Under the pieces are notes generated by a model. That model saw nothing but the letters and a program-made list of their open reading frames with translations. It made no database searches and was not told the origin of the DNA. From DASRHK01 sp035650495 (lineage in GTDB: Bacteria > Pseudomonadota > Gammaproteobacteria > Nevskiales > Nevskiaceae): a DNA stretch of 7,510 nt. Each line of letters opens with the position of its first letter. The stretch's first letter is position 1. The position numbers and the translations under genes are program-made. Below are positions 1 to 6,572 of the stretch, piece after piece. The stretch covers positions 1-7,510 of the forward strand of contig DASRHK010000051.1 of NCBI GenBank assembly GCA_035650495.1. The letters run 5' to 3'.

Positions 1-989
1 ACCTTCTCCAGGCCGTAGTGGTCGCGGTCGAGGATCTCCTGCGCGCTCTTGAGATCGATGCGCGCCCTGGTGCGCGACTTCCACGGCACCTGCGTCAGCC
101 AGTCGAGGTAGTTGCGCACGACGGTGGCCTCGGCGGACATCGGCGACATCATCTTGAGCTTGTTGAGCTCGTTCTTCGCCTTGGTCTTCGCCTCCTTCGG
201 CATGCCCGACTTGTCGATCTTCTTGCCGAGCTCCTCGAGCTCGTTGGGCGCATCCTCGCTCTCGCCGAGCTCCTTCTGGATCGCCTTCATCTGCTCATTG
301 AGGTAGTACTCGCGCTGCGACTTCTCCATCTGCGACTTCACGCGGCCGCGGATCTTCTTCTCGATCTGCAGGATGTCGATCTCGCCTTCCAGGCGCGCCA
401 TCACGTTCTCGAGGCGCTTGCGCGGCTCGACCACTTCGAGCACCTGCTGCTTGTCCTCGAGCTTGAGCGACAGATGCGCGGCGATGGTGTCCGCGAGGCG
501 GCCCGGCTGATCCATGCCGGTCAGCGACGGCAGCAATTCGGCGGGCACTTTCTTGTTGAGCTTGGCGTACTGCTCGAAGAGCGCAAGCGTCGAGCGCATC
601 AGCGCGTCGGTCTCGCGATTGTCGTCGCCCGCTTCGTCGGCCGGCATCGCTTCGCACTCGGCGGCGAGATACGGGCCTTCGGAGAACACGCGCAGGATCT
701 TCGCGCGCTGCACGCCTTCGACCAGCACTTTGACGGTGCCGTCGGGAAGCTTCAGCAGCTGCAGGATGCTCGCCAGCGTGCCGACCGAATAGATGTCCTG
801 CGCGCCGGGATTGTCATTGTCGGCCGTGCGCTGCGCGACCAGCAGGATGCGCTTGTCGTCCTGCATCGCGGCCTGCAGCGCCTTGATCGACTTCTCGCGC
901 CCGACGAACAAGGGGATCGCCATGTGCGGATAGACGACCACATCCCGCAGAGGGAGGACGGGAGTCTGACGTTCGGTATTGGGTTCCAC
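1..989 (-). CDS. lon: Lon ATP-dependent protease, N-terminal part (cut by window edge)
   Basis: Lon is a cytoplasmic AAA+ serine protease that degrades misfolded proteins and some regulators. The 329 codons present cover the substrate-binding N-terminal domain and the start of the helical linker. Residues 12-35 carry the family opening LPLRDVVVYPHMAIPLFVGR, residues about 217-240 carry the conserved stretch with REYYLNEQMKAIQKELGE, and the last residues seen (EILDRDHYGLEK) lie just ahead of where the Walker A motif would come. The ATPase and Ser-Lys protease domains fall outside the window. I chose the GTG at 989 because a GGAG lies 5 bases upstream (995-998) and Lon proteins normally begin close to the LPLRD motif. 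A TTG at 1052 in the same frame would add 21 residues but has no ribosome site and lies at or upstream of the likely transcript start. It follows clpX but is separated from it by a terminator. Confidence 0.96.
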   Translation of the reverse strand, partial: MEPNTERQTPVLPLRDVVVYPHMAIPLFVGREKSIKALQAAMQDDKRILLVAQRTADNDNPGAQDIYSVGTLASILQLLKLPDGTVKVLVEGVQRAKILRVFSEGPYLAAECEAMPADEAGDDNRETDALMRSTLALFEQYAKLNKKVPAELLPSLTGMDQPGRLADTIAAHLSLKLEDKQQVLEVVEPRKRLENVMARLEGEIDILQIEKKIRGRVKSQMEKSQREYYLNEQMKAIQKELGESEDAPNELEELGKKIDKSGMPKEAKTKAKNELNKLKMMSPMSAEATVVRNYLDWLTQVPWKSRTRARIDLKSAQEILDRDHYGLEK

Positions 990-994
990 TTTCT

Positions 995-998
995 CTCC
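995..998 (-). promoter_or_regulatory. Ribosome binding site of lon
   Basis: Read on the minus strand, GGAG stands 5 bases before the GTG at 989. It decides in favour of this GTG over the in-frame TTG at 1052, which has no comparable site. The match is short but well spaced. Confidence 0.7.
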
Positions 999-1056
999 GG
1001 TTCGACGCTTGGCGAGACCTACCGCAGTCTCGATCAGAGTATGACTGACCAACCCC

Positions 1057-1083
1057 TAATGGTGGCTGAATGAACAGTTTCAA
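1057..1083 (-). promoter_or_regulatory. Heat-shock (sigma-32-like) promoter of lon
   Basis: On the minus strand TTGAAA (1083-1078) is followed after 13 bases by CACCATTA (1064-1057). The E. coli sigma-32 consensus is CTTGAAA, 11-16 bases, CCCCATNT, so both boxes and the spacing fit well. As a sigma-70 promoter the site would be poor, because the best -10 available is CATTAG. Transcription would start near 1050, giving lon a leader of about 60 bases. lon is a known heat-shock gene in E. coli; sigma-32 use here is an inference from the match. Confidence 0.55.
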
Positions 1084-1097
1084 CCACACCTATAAAG

Positions 1098-1125
1098 ACA
1101 AAGCCCCGCAAACGCGGGGCTTTGT
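1098..1125 (-). terminator. Intrinsic terminator after clpX
   Basis: A perfect 12 bp stem (1098-1109 with 1114-1125, ACAAAGCCCCGC and its complement) closes a 4-base loop. It begins 27 bases after the clpX stop. Reading along the minus strand, the T-rich tail TTTGTCTTTATA begins within the foot of the stem and continues past it. The stem is symmetrical, but the plus-strand tail (TTTGTTCGC) is poorer, and no plus-strand gene ends here. It separates the clpX transcript from lon. Confidence 0.85.
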
Positions 1126-1152
1126 TCGCTCACAACCTGTGCGCTCCCCACG

Positions 1153-2427
1153 TCATGCCGTATTTTTGACCTCACGGCGGGCTTCGGTGTTCTCGTAGAC
1201 GATGAACGGCTTCGCCTCGCCGCGTGCGACCGCTTCGTCGACCACGACCTTGCTGACGTTCTGCATCGACGGCAAGTCGTACATCACGTCGAGCAGAATG
1301 TTCTCCATGATCGTGCGCAATCCGCGCGCGCCGGTCTTGCGATCCTTGGCCTTCTTCGAGATCGCACGCAGCGCTTCCTCGCGGAACTCCAGCGTCACGC
1401 CTTCCATCTGGAACAGCTTCTGGTACTGCTTGACCAGCGCGTTCTTCGGCTCCTTCAGGATCGCCATCAGCGCGGCCTCGTCGAGCTCCTCGAGCACGGC
1501 GCACACCGGCAGGCGGCCGACGAACTCGGGGATCAGTCCGAAGCGGATCAGATCGTCCGGCTCGCAGATCGAGAGCACCTTGTTGATGTGCTTCGCGTCC
1601 TTCTGCGACTTCACGTCGGCGGAGAAGCCGATGCCGGTCTTCTCGGTGCGGTTCTGGATGATCTTCTCCAGCCCCGCGAACGCGCCGCCGCAGATGAACA
1701 GGATGCCCGCGGTGTTGACCTGCAGGAACTCCTGCTGCGGATGCTTGCGGCCGCCCTGCGGCGGCACCTGCGCGATCGTGCCTTCGATGAGCTTCAGCAG
1801 TGCCTGCTGAACGCCCTCGCCCGACACGTCACGCGTGATCGACGGGTTCTCGCTCTTGCGGGCGATCTTGTCGATCTCGTCGATGTAGACGATGCCGCGC
1901 TGCGCCTTCTCGATGTCGTAGTCGCACTTCTGCAGCAGGCGCTGGATGATGTTCTCGACGTCTTCACCGACATAACCGGCTTCGGTGAGCGTCGTCGCGT
2001 CGGCGATCGCGAACGGGACGTCGAGCAGCCGCGCCAGCGTTTCGGCGAGCAGCGTCTTGCCCGACCCGGTCGGGCCGATCAGCAGGATGTTCGACTTGTG
2101 CAGCTCGACGCCGTCCTTGACGTCCTTGGTGCCCTGGCGCTTGTAGTGGTTGTAGACGGCGACGGACAGGACCTTCTTCGCGTGGTCCTGACCAATCACG
2201 TATTCGTCGAGGACGCCGCGGATCTCGTGCGGCTTCGGCAGACCCTTGGTCTGCGGCTTGGCGTGCACTTCCTCGCGGATGATGTCGTTGCACAGGTCAA
2301 CGCATTCATCGCAGATGTAGACGGAAGGGCCGGCAATGAGCTTGCGAACCTCGTGTTCGCTCTTGCCGCAGAACGAGCAGTAGAGCACCCGAGTGCCATG
2401 ACTACTGCCGCGTGTTTCATTACTCAT
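1153..2427 (-). CDS. clpX: ClpX, ATP-dependent unfoldase subunit of ClpXP
   Basis: ClpX is a hexameric AAA+ unfoldase that recognises tagged proteins such as those marked by SsrA, unfolds them and feeds them into ClpP. The 424-residue length is normal (E. coli 424). Residues 17-46 form the N-terminal zinc-binding domain with Cys17, Cys20, Cys39 and Cys42. Walker A is GPTGSGKT at 118-125, the pore-1 loop GYVG is at 151-154, and Walker B ends in Asp183-Glu184. The substrate-contacting RKH is at 227-229, and the IGF loop that docks on ClpP is at 266-268. The later FVGR and GARGLR segments supply the arginine finger and sensor 2. All key residues are intact. The ATG at 2427 has AGAGGA 5 bases upstream. 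It lies 117 bases after clpP, with its own likely promoter in that gap, and is followed by a terminator. Confidence 0.98.
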   Translation of the reverse strand: MSNETRGSSHGTRVLYCSFCGKSEHEVRKLIAGPSVYICDECVDLCNDIIREEVHAKPQTKGLPKPHEIRGVLDEYVIGQDHAKKVLSVAVYNHYKRQGTKDVKDGVELHKSNILLIGPTGSGKTLLAETLARLLDVPFAIADATTLTEAGYVGEDVENIIQRLLQKCDYDIEKAQRGIVYIDEIDKIARKSENPSITRDVSGEGVQQALLKLIEGTIAQVPPQGGRKHPQQEFLQVNTAGILFICGGAFAGLEKIIQNRTEKTGIGFSADVKSQKDAKHINKVLSICEPDDLIRFGLIPEFVGRLPVCAVLEELDEAALMAILKEPKNALVKQYQKLFQMEGVTLEFREEALRAISKKAKDRKTGARGLRTIMENILLDVMYDLPSMQNVSKVVVDEAVARGEAKPFIVYENTEARREVKNTA

Positions 2428-2474
2428 CAGAGTCCTCTGGGGACCCGTGGGCCCATTGCCCCGGGCTCAATCCC

Positions 2475-2502
2475 TTTATAGCACGCAACCGACTGTCCGC
2501 AA
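2475..2502 (-). promoter_or_regulatory. Extended -10 promoter of clpX
   Basis: On the minus strand TTGCGG (2502-2497) and TATAAA (2480-2475) are 16 bases apart, and TGC directly before the -10 makes an extended -10 (TGCTATAAA). A start near 2468 would give a leader of about 40 bases. The -35 is weak, with 3 of 6 matches, so the extended -10 probably carries the site. clpX could then be made both from the upstream tig-clpP transcript and from this promoter. Confidence 0.6.
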
Positions 2503-2544
2503 AATGAACTGCTTCTCGAAACGCCAATCGGTGTCCTGCAAGTT

Positions 2545-3165
2545 TTAGACCGGCGCCGGCGGGCGGCGTTCGAGGATCTGGTCGATCAGGCCGTAATCCT
2601 TCGCCTGGTCGGCGCTCATGAAGAAGTCGCGCTCGACGTCCCGGGAGATTTTCTCCAGCGGCTGGCCGGTGTGCTGCGACATCAGCTTGTTCAGCCGCTC
2701 GCGCAGATAGAGGATCTCGCGCGCCTGGATCTCGATGTCCGTCGCCTGCCCCTGCGCGCCGCCGTGGGGCTGATGGATCATGATCCGCGCGTTCGGCAGC
2801 GCGTAGCGCTTGCCCTTCGCGCCGGCCGAGAGCAGGAACGAGCCCATGCTCGCCGCCTGGCCGATGCACATCGTCGACACGTCCGGCTTGATGTACTGCA
2901 TGGTGTCGTAGATCGAGAAACCTGCCGTCACCACGCCGCCCGGCGAGTTGATGTAGACGTGGATGTCCTTGTCCGGGTTCTCCGACTCGAGGAACAACAG
3001 CTGCGCGACCACCAGGTTCGCCATGTGATCGTCGATCGCGCCGACGATGAACACCAGGCGCTCTTTCAGCAGGCGCGAGTAAATGTCGAACGCGCGCTCG
3101 CCTCGAGCGGTCTGCTCCACCACCATCGGGACGAGGTGCTGGGCGCGGGTGATCGGGTCGGTCAT
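2545..3165 (-). CDS. clpP: ClpP, serine protease subunit of ClpXP
   Basis: ClpP forms a barrel of two heptamer rings that degrades polypeptides delivered by ClpX or ClpA in the cytoplasm. With the start used here it has 206 residues (E. coli 207 including propeptide). The catalytic triad is complete: Ser106 in GQAASMG, His131 in IMIHQP and Asp180 in ERDFF. The oxyanion-hole segment NSPGG is at 73-77. I chose the ATG at 3165 because a GAGAA lies 5 bases upstream. An in-frame ATG at 3177 would add Met-Arg-Thr-Lys but has no purine-rich site before it. Its length (210) is also acceptable, so the choice is not firm. The gene starts 27-39 bases after the tig stop with no terminator between, so tig and clpP are very likely co-transcribed. 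Confidence 0.97.
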   Translation of the reverse strand: MTDPITRAQHLVPMVVEQTARGERAFDIYSRLLKERLVFIVGAIDDHMANLVVAQLLFLESENPDKDIHVYINSPGGVVTAGFSIYDTMQYIKPDVSTMCIGQAASMGSFLLSAGAKGKRYALPNARIMIHQPHGGAQGQATDIEIQAREILYLRERLNKLMSQHTGQPLEKISRDVERDFFMSADQAKDYGLIDQILERRPPAPV

Positions 3166-3204
3166 CTTTGTTCTCATGGTTGGTTGCTAACGCTATGGTG
3201 CCAC

Positions 3205-4512
3205 TCAGCGCTGGTTCAATAGCTCGTCGACCGAAAGTTTCTTGTCGATCACTTTCGCCTTCGACAGCAGCCGCTCGACCACCTGATCCTCCAGCGTCAT
3301 CGAGCGCAGGCCCTGCATCAGGTCGCCGCGACCGCGGTACATCTGCTTGAACTGCTCCTTCTGCTCGTACTGCGCGGCCATCTCGTCGAGCGCCTTCTCG
3401 ACGCGCGACTCGTCGACCTTGACCTCCTGGGTCTTCACGATCTCCGACAGCAGCAGCCCGAGCGCGACGCGACGCTTGGCGCCGTCCTTGAACGCATCGT
3501 CGGGGAACAGCGCGGACGCCTGCTCCTGCTTCATCTGCCGGCCGAAGCGCTGCAGCGCCTGGTCGCGCATGTTGCCGATCTCCTGCGCGACCAGCGCGCC
3601 GGGCACTTCGATCGGATTGGCCTGCAGCAGCTGCTCCATCACCTGCGACTTCATGCGGTTCTGCGCCGCCTTGGCGGTCTCGGCGTCCAGCGCTTCGCGA
3701 ACCTTCTTCTTGAGACCGTCGACGCCAGCGCCTTCTTCGACGCCGTGCGCCTTGAGGAATTCTGCGTCGAGCTCGGGAAGCTTCGGCTCCTGCACTTCCT
3801 TCAGCGTCACCGCGAACTTCGCTTTCTTGCCGCGCAGGTTCTCGGCGCGGTAGTCCGCCGGGAAATCGACATCGCACTCGAACGACTCGCCCGCGGCATG
3901 CCCGATGATGCCGCGCTCGAGCCCAGGCAAGTACTGCTGCTTGCCGATCTCGATGCTGACGTCGGTGCCCTTGCCGCCGGCGAAGGTCTCGCCGTCGACC
4001 TTGCCTTCGAAGTCGACCTTGCAGACGTCGCCTTCGGCGGCTGCGCGCGTCACCGCGTGCAGCGTGCGCCGGCTCTGACGCAGATTGCCGATCAGCTTCT
4101 CGACGTCGGCGTCGGTCACCTCGACCTTCGGCTTTTCCACGACGAGGGCCGACAGGTCGTTGAGCTTGATCTCCGGGTACACCTCGAAGCGCGCGACGTA
4201 CTCGAGCGGCTCGCCCGGCTTCTCCGCGGTGACTTCGAGCTGCGGCGCGCCGGCCGGATTCACGCCGGCCTTGGCGACCGCCTCGCCATAGCTGCCGCGC
4301 ACGAGATCGCTGACGACCTCCATGCGCGCGGACTCGCCGTATTGCTGCTCGATCACCTTGAACGGCGCCTTGCCCGGCCGGAAGCCCGGCACGCGCGCGC
4401 GGCCGGCGATGTTCTTCAGCCGCTGGTCGATGGCCTTGGCCACCTGGTCGGCGGGAATGCGGACTTTCAATTGCCGGAGCAACGCGCCCGGCGATTCAAG
4501 CTGGACTTCCAT
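3205..4512 (-). CDS. tig: Trigger factor, ribosome-associated chaperone and prolyl isomerase
   Basis: Trigger factor binds near the ribosome exit tunnel and shields emerging chains. The 435 residues match the family length (E. coli 432). The ribosome-docking signature GFRPGKAP is at 43-50, the same numbering as in E. coli. An FKBP-type peptidyl-prolyl isomerase domain spans roughly 160-245, including GETFAGG and a PGLERGIIGHAAGE-type segment. The rest is the helical C-terminal chaperone domain, with ANPIEVP and a DQVVERLL segment near the end. The ATG at 4512 matches the usual N-terminus (MEVQLESP), and a modest AGAGAA lies 6 bases upstream. The reading frame stays open further upstream, but only by running through the tRNA gene, so a longer start is ruled out. 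Only 14 bases separate the start codon from the tRNA 3' end, so tig probably depends on the tRNA promoter. Confidence 0.97.
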   Translation of the reverse strand: MEVQLESPGALLRQLKVRIPADQVAKAIDQRLKNIAGRARVPGFRPGKAPFKVIEQQYGESARMEVVSDLVRGSYGEAVAKAGVNPAGAPQLEVTAEKPGEPLEYVARFEVYPEIKLNDLSALVVEKPKVEVTDADVEKLIGNLRQSRRTLHAVTRAAAEGDVCKVDFEGKVDGETFAGGKGTDVSIEIGKQQYLPGLERGIIGHAAGESFECDVDFPADYRAENLRGKKAKFAVTLKEVQEPKLPELDAEFLKAHGVEEGAGVDGLKKKVREALDAETAKAAQNRMKSQVMEQLLQANPIEVPGALVAQEIGNMRDQALQRFGRQMKQEQASALFPDDAFKDGAKRRVALGLLLSEIVKTQEVKVDESRVEKALDEMAAQYEQKEQFKQMYRGRGDLMQGLRSMTLEDQVVERLLSKAKVIDKKLSVDELLNQR

Positions 4513-4526
4513 GGAATGTTCTCTGC

Positions 4527-4611
4527 TGGTGCGAAAGGAGGGACTCGAACCCCCAAGCCTTGCGGCGCTGGAACCTAAATCCAGTGCGTCTACCAATTCC
4601 GCCACTTTCGC
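4527..4611 (-). tRNA. tRNA-Leu, anticodon UAG
   Basis: The 85-base minus-strand sequence folds as a class II tRNA. The acceptor stem is GCGAAAG with CUUUCGC (7 of 7 pairs). The D-loop region reads AAUUGGUAGACGC, and the anticodon arm is CUGGA UU UAG GU UCCAG. A long variable arm follows (GCCGCAAGGC region), then the T-arm containing GGUUCGAGUCC. The CCA end is encoded (4529-4527, after discriminator A at 4530). Anticodon UAG reads CUA and, with wobble, other CUN leucine codons. Length and layout closely match E. coli leuW. It lies directly upstream of tig on the same strand, as in some Pseudomonas genomes. Confidence 0.97.
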
Positions 4612-4636
4612 GTGCGGCTGGATGGTGCTGCAGGAA

Positions 4637-4645
4637 ATTATAGCA
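4637..4645 (-). promoter_or_regulatory. Extended -10 promoter of the tRNA-Leu (and probably tig)
   Basis: The minus strand reads TGCTATAAT, a full consensus -10 (TATAAT, 4642-4637) with the extended TG element. No good -35 stands 16-18 bases upstream. Transcription would begin near 4630, about 18-20 bases before the mature tRNA 5' end. The site lies in the 59 bp gap between the tRNA and the divergent permease gene. Confidence 0.7.
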
Positions 4646-4670
4646 GTCGCCTCCGCTAAGCTTCCGCCCC

Positions 4671-5705
4671 ATGTGGCGCCGCCCGCCAACACTGCTCCTC
4701 GCCGGACTCGCGATTGCGCTCGTCGCCGCCGCGATCACGGCGCTCATGCTCGGGCCGGTGAATCTTTCGCCGGCGAAAGTCCTCGCCGCGTTCGGCATCG
4801 GCTCGGCGCCGCTCGACGCCTTCGAGCGCTCGATCATCGTCGATCTGCGATTGCCGCGGCTGTGCCTCGCGGTCCTCGTCGGCGCCGCGCTCGCGCAAGC
4901 GGGTGCGACCATGCAGGGCATCTTCCGCAACCCCCTCGCCGATCCGTCCCTCGTCGGCGTTTCTGCAGGCGCCGCGCTGGCTGCGACGACCGTGATCGTG
5001 CTCGGCCATCACTGGGGGCTCACCCGGATCGTGCCGCTGCCCTGGCTCCTGCCGATCGCGACGTTCGCCGGCGGTCTGGCCGCAGCGCTGCTCGTCCAGC
5101 GCCTCGCGCAGAGCGAAGGCTACACGCCAGTCTCGACGATGCTGCTCGCCGGACTCGCGCTCAACGCGATCGCGGGCGCGGGCATCGGGCTGCTCTCGCA
5201 GATCGCGAGCGATCTCGCGCTGCGCGACCTCACGTTCTGGATGTTCGGCAGCCTCGGCAAAGCCGGATGGCGCGAGCTCGCGATCGGCGCGCCGATCGTC
5301 CTCGTTTCGATCGCGCTGATGCTGCCCCACGGACGCGCGCTCAATGCGCTGCTGCTCGGCGAAGCCGAAGCCGGCCATCTCGGCGTCGACGTGGAGGCGC
5401 TCAAGCGACGATCGCTCATCGTCGTCGTGCTCGCGACGGCGACGAGCGTCGCGCTCGCGGGACTGATCGGCTTCGTCGGCTTGCTGGTTCCCCATCTGAT
5501 CCGCTTGCGCGCGGGCCCTGATCATCGCTGGCTGCTGCCCGCATCCGCGCTGGCCGGCGCATTGCTGCTGACGCTCGCGGACACCGCCGCCCGCGTCGGG
5601 CTCGCGCCGGGCGAGCTGCCGATCGGCATCCTCACCGCGCTGCTCGGCGGCCCCTGCTTCCTGTGGCTGCTCGTGCGCAGCCGCCGTCACGCGGAGCTCC
5701 TGTGA
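4671..5705 (+). CDS. hmuU: FecCD-family ABC importer permease, probably heme (HmuU-like)
   Basis: This is an inner-membrane permease of the FecCD/BtuC family, which moves heme, siderophores or cobalamin from periplasm to cytoplasm as a dimer with two ATPase subunits. It has 344 residues, a typical length, and is mostly hydrophobic helices after a short basic N-terminus (MWRRPP, first helix about 7-27). Family signatures are RLPR at 60-63, QGIFRNPLADP at 82-92 followed by a GVSAGAAL segment, GFVGLLVPHLIRL at 267-279, then a GPDHRWLLPASAL segment and ELPIGILTALLGGP near the end. A stop at 4641-4643 in frame leaves the ATG at 4671 as the only sensible start, although no ribosome site precedes it. 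Heme is assigned mainly from the HmuV-like ATPase that follows; vitamin B12 or a siderophore remains possible. Confidence 0.87.
   Translation: MWRRPPTLLLAGLAIALVAAAITALMLGPVNLSPAKVLAAFGIGSAPLDAFERSIIVDLRLPRLCLAVLVGAALAQAGATMQGIFRNPLADPSLVGVSAGAALAATTVIVLGHHWGLTRIVPLPWLLPIATFAGGLAAALLVQRLAQSEGYTPVSTMLLAGLALNAIAGAGIGLLSQIASDLALRDLTFWMFGSLGKAGWRELAIGAPIVLVSIALMLPHGRALNALLLGEAEAGHLGVDVEALKRRSLIVVVLATATSVALAGLIGFVGLLVPHLIRLRAGPDHRWLLPASALAGALLLTLADTAARVGLAPGELPIGILTALLGGPCFLWLLVRSRRHAELL
5693..5696 (+). promoter_or_regulatory. Ribosome binding site of hmuV inside the end of hmuU
   Basis: GGAG stands 8 bases before the ATG at 5705 and lies within the last codons of hmuU. It supports this start over an in-frame ATG at 5663, which would add 14 residues (MAARAQPP and on) unlike the family N-terminus. 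Confidence 0.65.
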
Positions 5706-6478
5706 TGCTGCGCGCGCTCGACGTTTCCTATCGCGCCGGCGACGCGCAGCTGCTCCAGGAGGCGTCGCTGACGATCGCGCCGGGTCGTGTGCACGCGCTG
5801 CTCGGCCCCAACGGCGCGGGCAAATCGACGCTGCTGAAGCTCCTGGCCGGCGATCTGCGGCCGCACTCCGGAGCCGTCGCGCTCGATGCGCGGCCGCTCG
5901 GCGAATGGAGCGCAGGGGAGCGCGCGCGCCGGCGCGCGGTACTGCCGCAGCACGATTCCCTGCGCTTCGGCTTCACCGCCGAAGAAGTCGTCGCGCTCGG
6001 GCGATTGCCGTGCGTGCCCAGCTCGCGCGAAGCAGAGATCGTTCGCGACGCGCTCGAGGCCGCCGGCGTCGCGCAGCTTCGTCACCGCATCTATCCGACG
6101 CTGTCCGGCGGTGAGCGAGCCCGCGTGCAGTTCGCGCGGGTGATGGCGCAGCTCTGGGAAGCCGCCGGCGACCGAGGTCGCTTCCTGCTGCTCGACGAGC
6201 CGACCGCGAGCCTCGACCTCGCCCATCAGCACGACTGCCTGCGCGCGGCGCGACGGTTCGCCGAGAGCGGCGCCGGCGTGCTGGTCGTCCTGCACGACCC
6301 GAACCTCGCGCTGGCCTACAGCGACGACGCGACGGTGCTCCGCGCCGGCCGGGTGCTCGCGAGCGGCCCCACGGCCGCGACGCTGACAGGAGAAATTCTC
6401 TCATCCGCTTACGGCATCGAAGTAGCAATTCACCAGTTACCCGGCGTCGCGCGTCCCTTAATCTGGACGCGTTCCTGA
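5705..6478 (+). CDS. hmuV: Heme ABC importer ATP-binding protein (HmuV-like)
   Basis: This is the cytoplasmic ATPase that powers the permease encoded just before it. It has 257 residues, normal for HmuV. Walker A is GPNGAGKST at 34-42, the Q-loop is Gln82 in AVLPQ, and the ABC signature is LSGGE at 133-137. Walker B is FLLLDEP with Asp164-Glu165, the D-loop is SLD at 169-171 and the switch His is His197. The spacer AQLWEAAGDRGRF before Walker B and the LDLAHQH run after it are typical of the heme branch rather than BtuD or FepC, which is the main argument for heme. The start overlaps the hmuU stop by one base (TGATG), so the two are translationally coupled. No binding-protein gene (hmuT) or receptor gene is adjacent. 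Confidence 0.88.
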   Translation: MLRALDVSYRAGDAQLLQEASLTIAPGRVHALLGPNGAGKSTLLKLLAGDLRPHSGAVALDARPLGEWSAGERARRRAVLPQHDSLRFGFTAEEVVALGRLPCVPSSREAEIVRDALEAAGVAQLRHRIYPTLSGGERARVQFARVMAQLWEAAGDRGRFLLLDEPTASLDLAHQHDCLRAARRFAESGAGVLVVLHDPNLALAYSDDATVLRAGRVLASGPTAATLTGEILSSAYGIEVAIHQLPGVARPLIWTRS

Positions 6479-6519
6479 AACAATATTTCACTTGCTCCTG
6501 GAGACCTCCCCTCGCAGCA

Positions 6520-6547
6520 TGTGCGCCATCGAATCCGCCGGCGCACA
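6520..6547. repeat. Inverted repeat before the first lipoprotein gene
   Basis: TGTGCGCC (6520-6527) and its exact complement GGCGCACA (6540-6547) flank 12 bases. It lies in the 94-base gap between hmuV and the lipoprotein gene, 13 bases before the ribosome site. It could be a leader hairpin or an operator. It has no T tract, so it is not an intrinsic terminator. Chance is possible in GC-rich DNA. Confidence 0.4.
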
Positions 6548-6572
6548 GACGCCGCGGATCAGGGAGAAGACG

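Noticed and set aside
18..1073. A 351-codon open frame on the plus strand opposite lon
   Set aside because: Its product is dominated by Leu, Arg and His as expected from the antisense of a GC-rich gene, it shows no family motif, and the minus strand encodes an unmistakable Lon.
2420..3877. A 485-codon minus-strand frame overlapping clpP and tig
   Set aside because: It is an Arg/Ala-rich out-of-frame shadow of two well-identified genes.
4512..4692. An N-terminal extension of trigger factor up to 4692
   Set aside because: It would translate the tRNA-Leu gene; the family N-terminus matches the ATG at 4512.
4322..5521. A 399-codon plus-strand frame running through the tRNA and the permease gene
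   Set aside because: It crosses a tRNA and reads the permease in the wrong frame, giving Arg/Ala-rich sequence with no motif.
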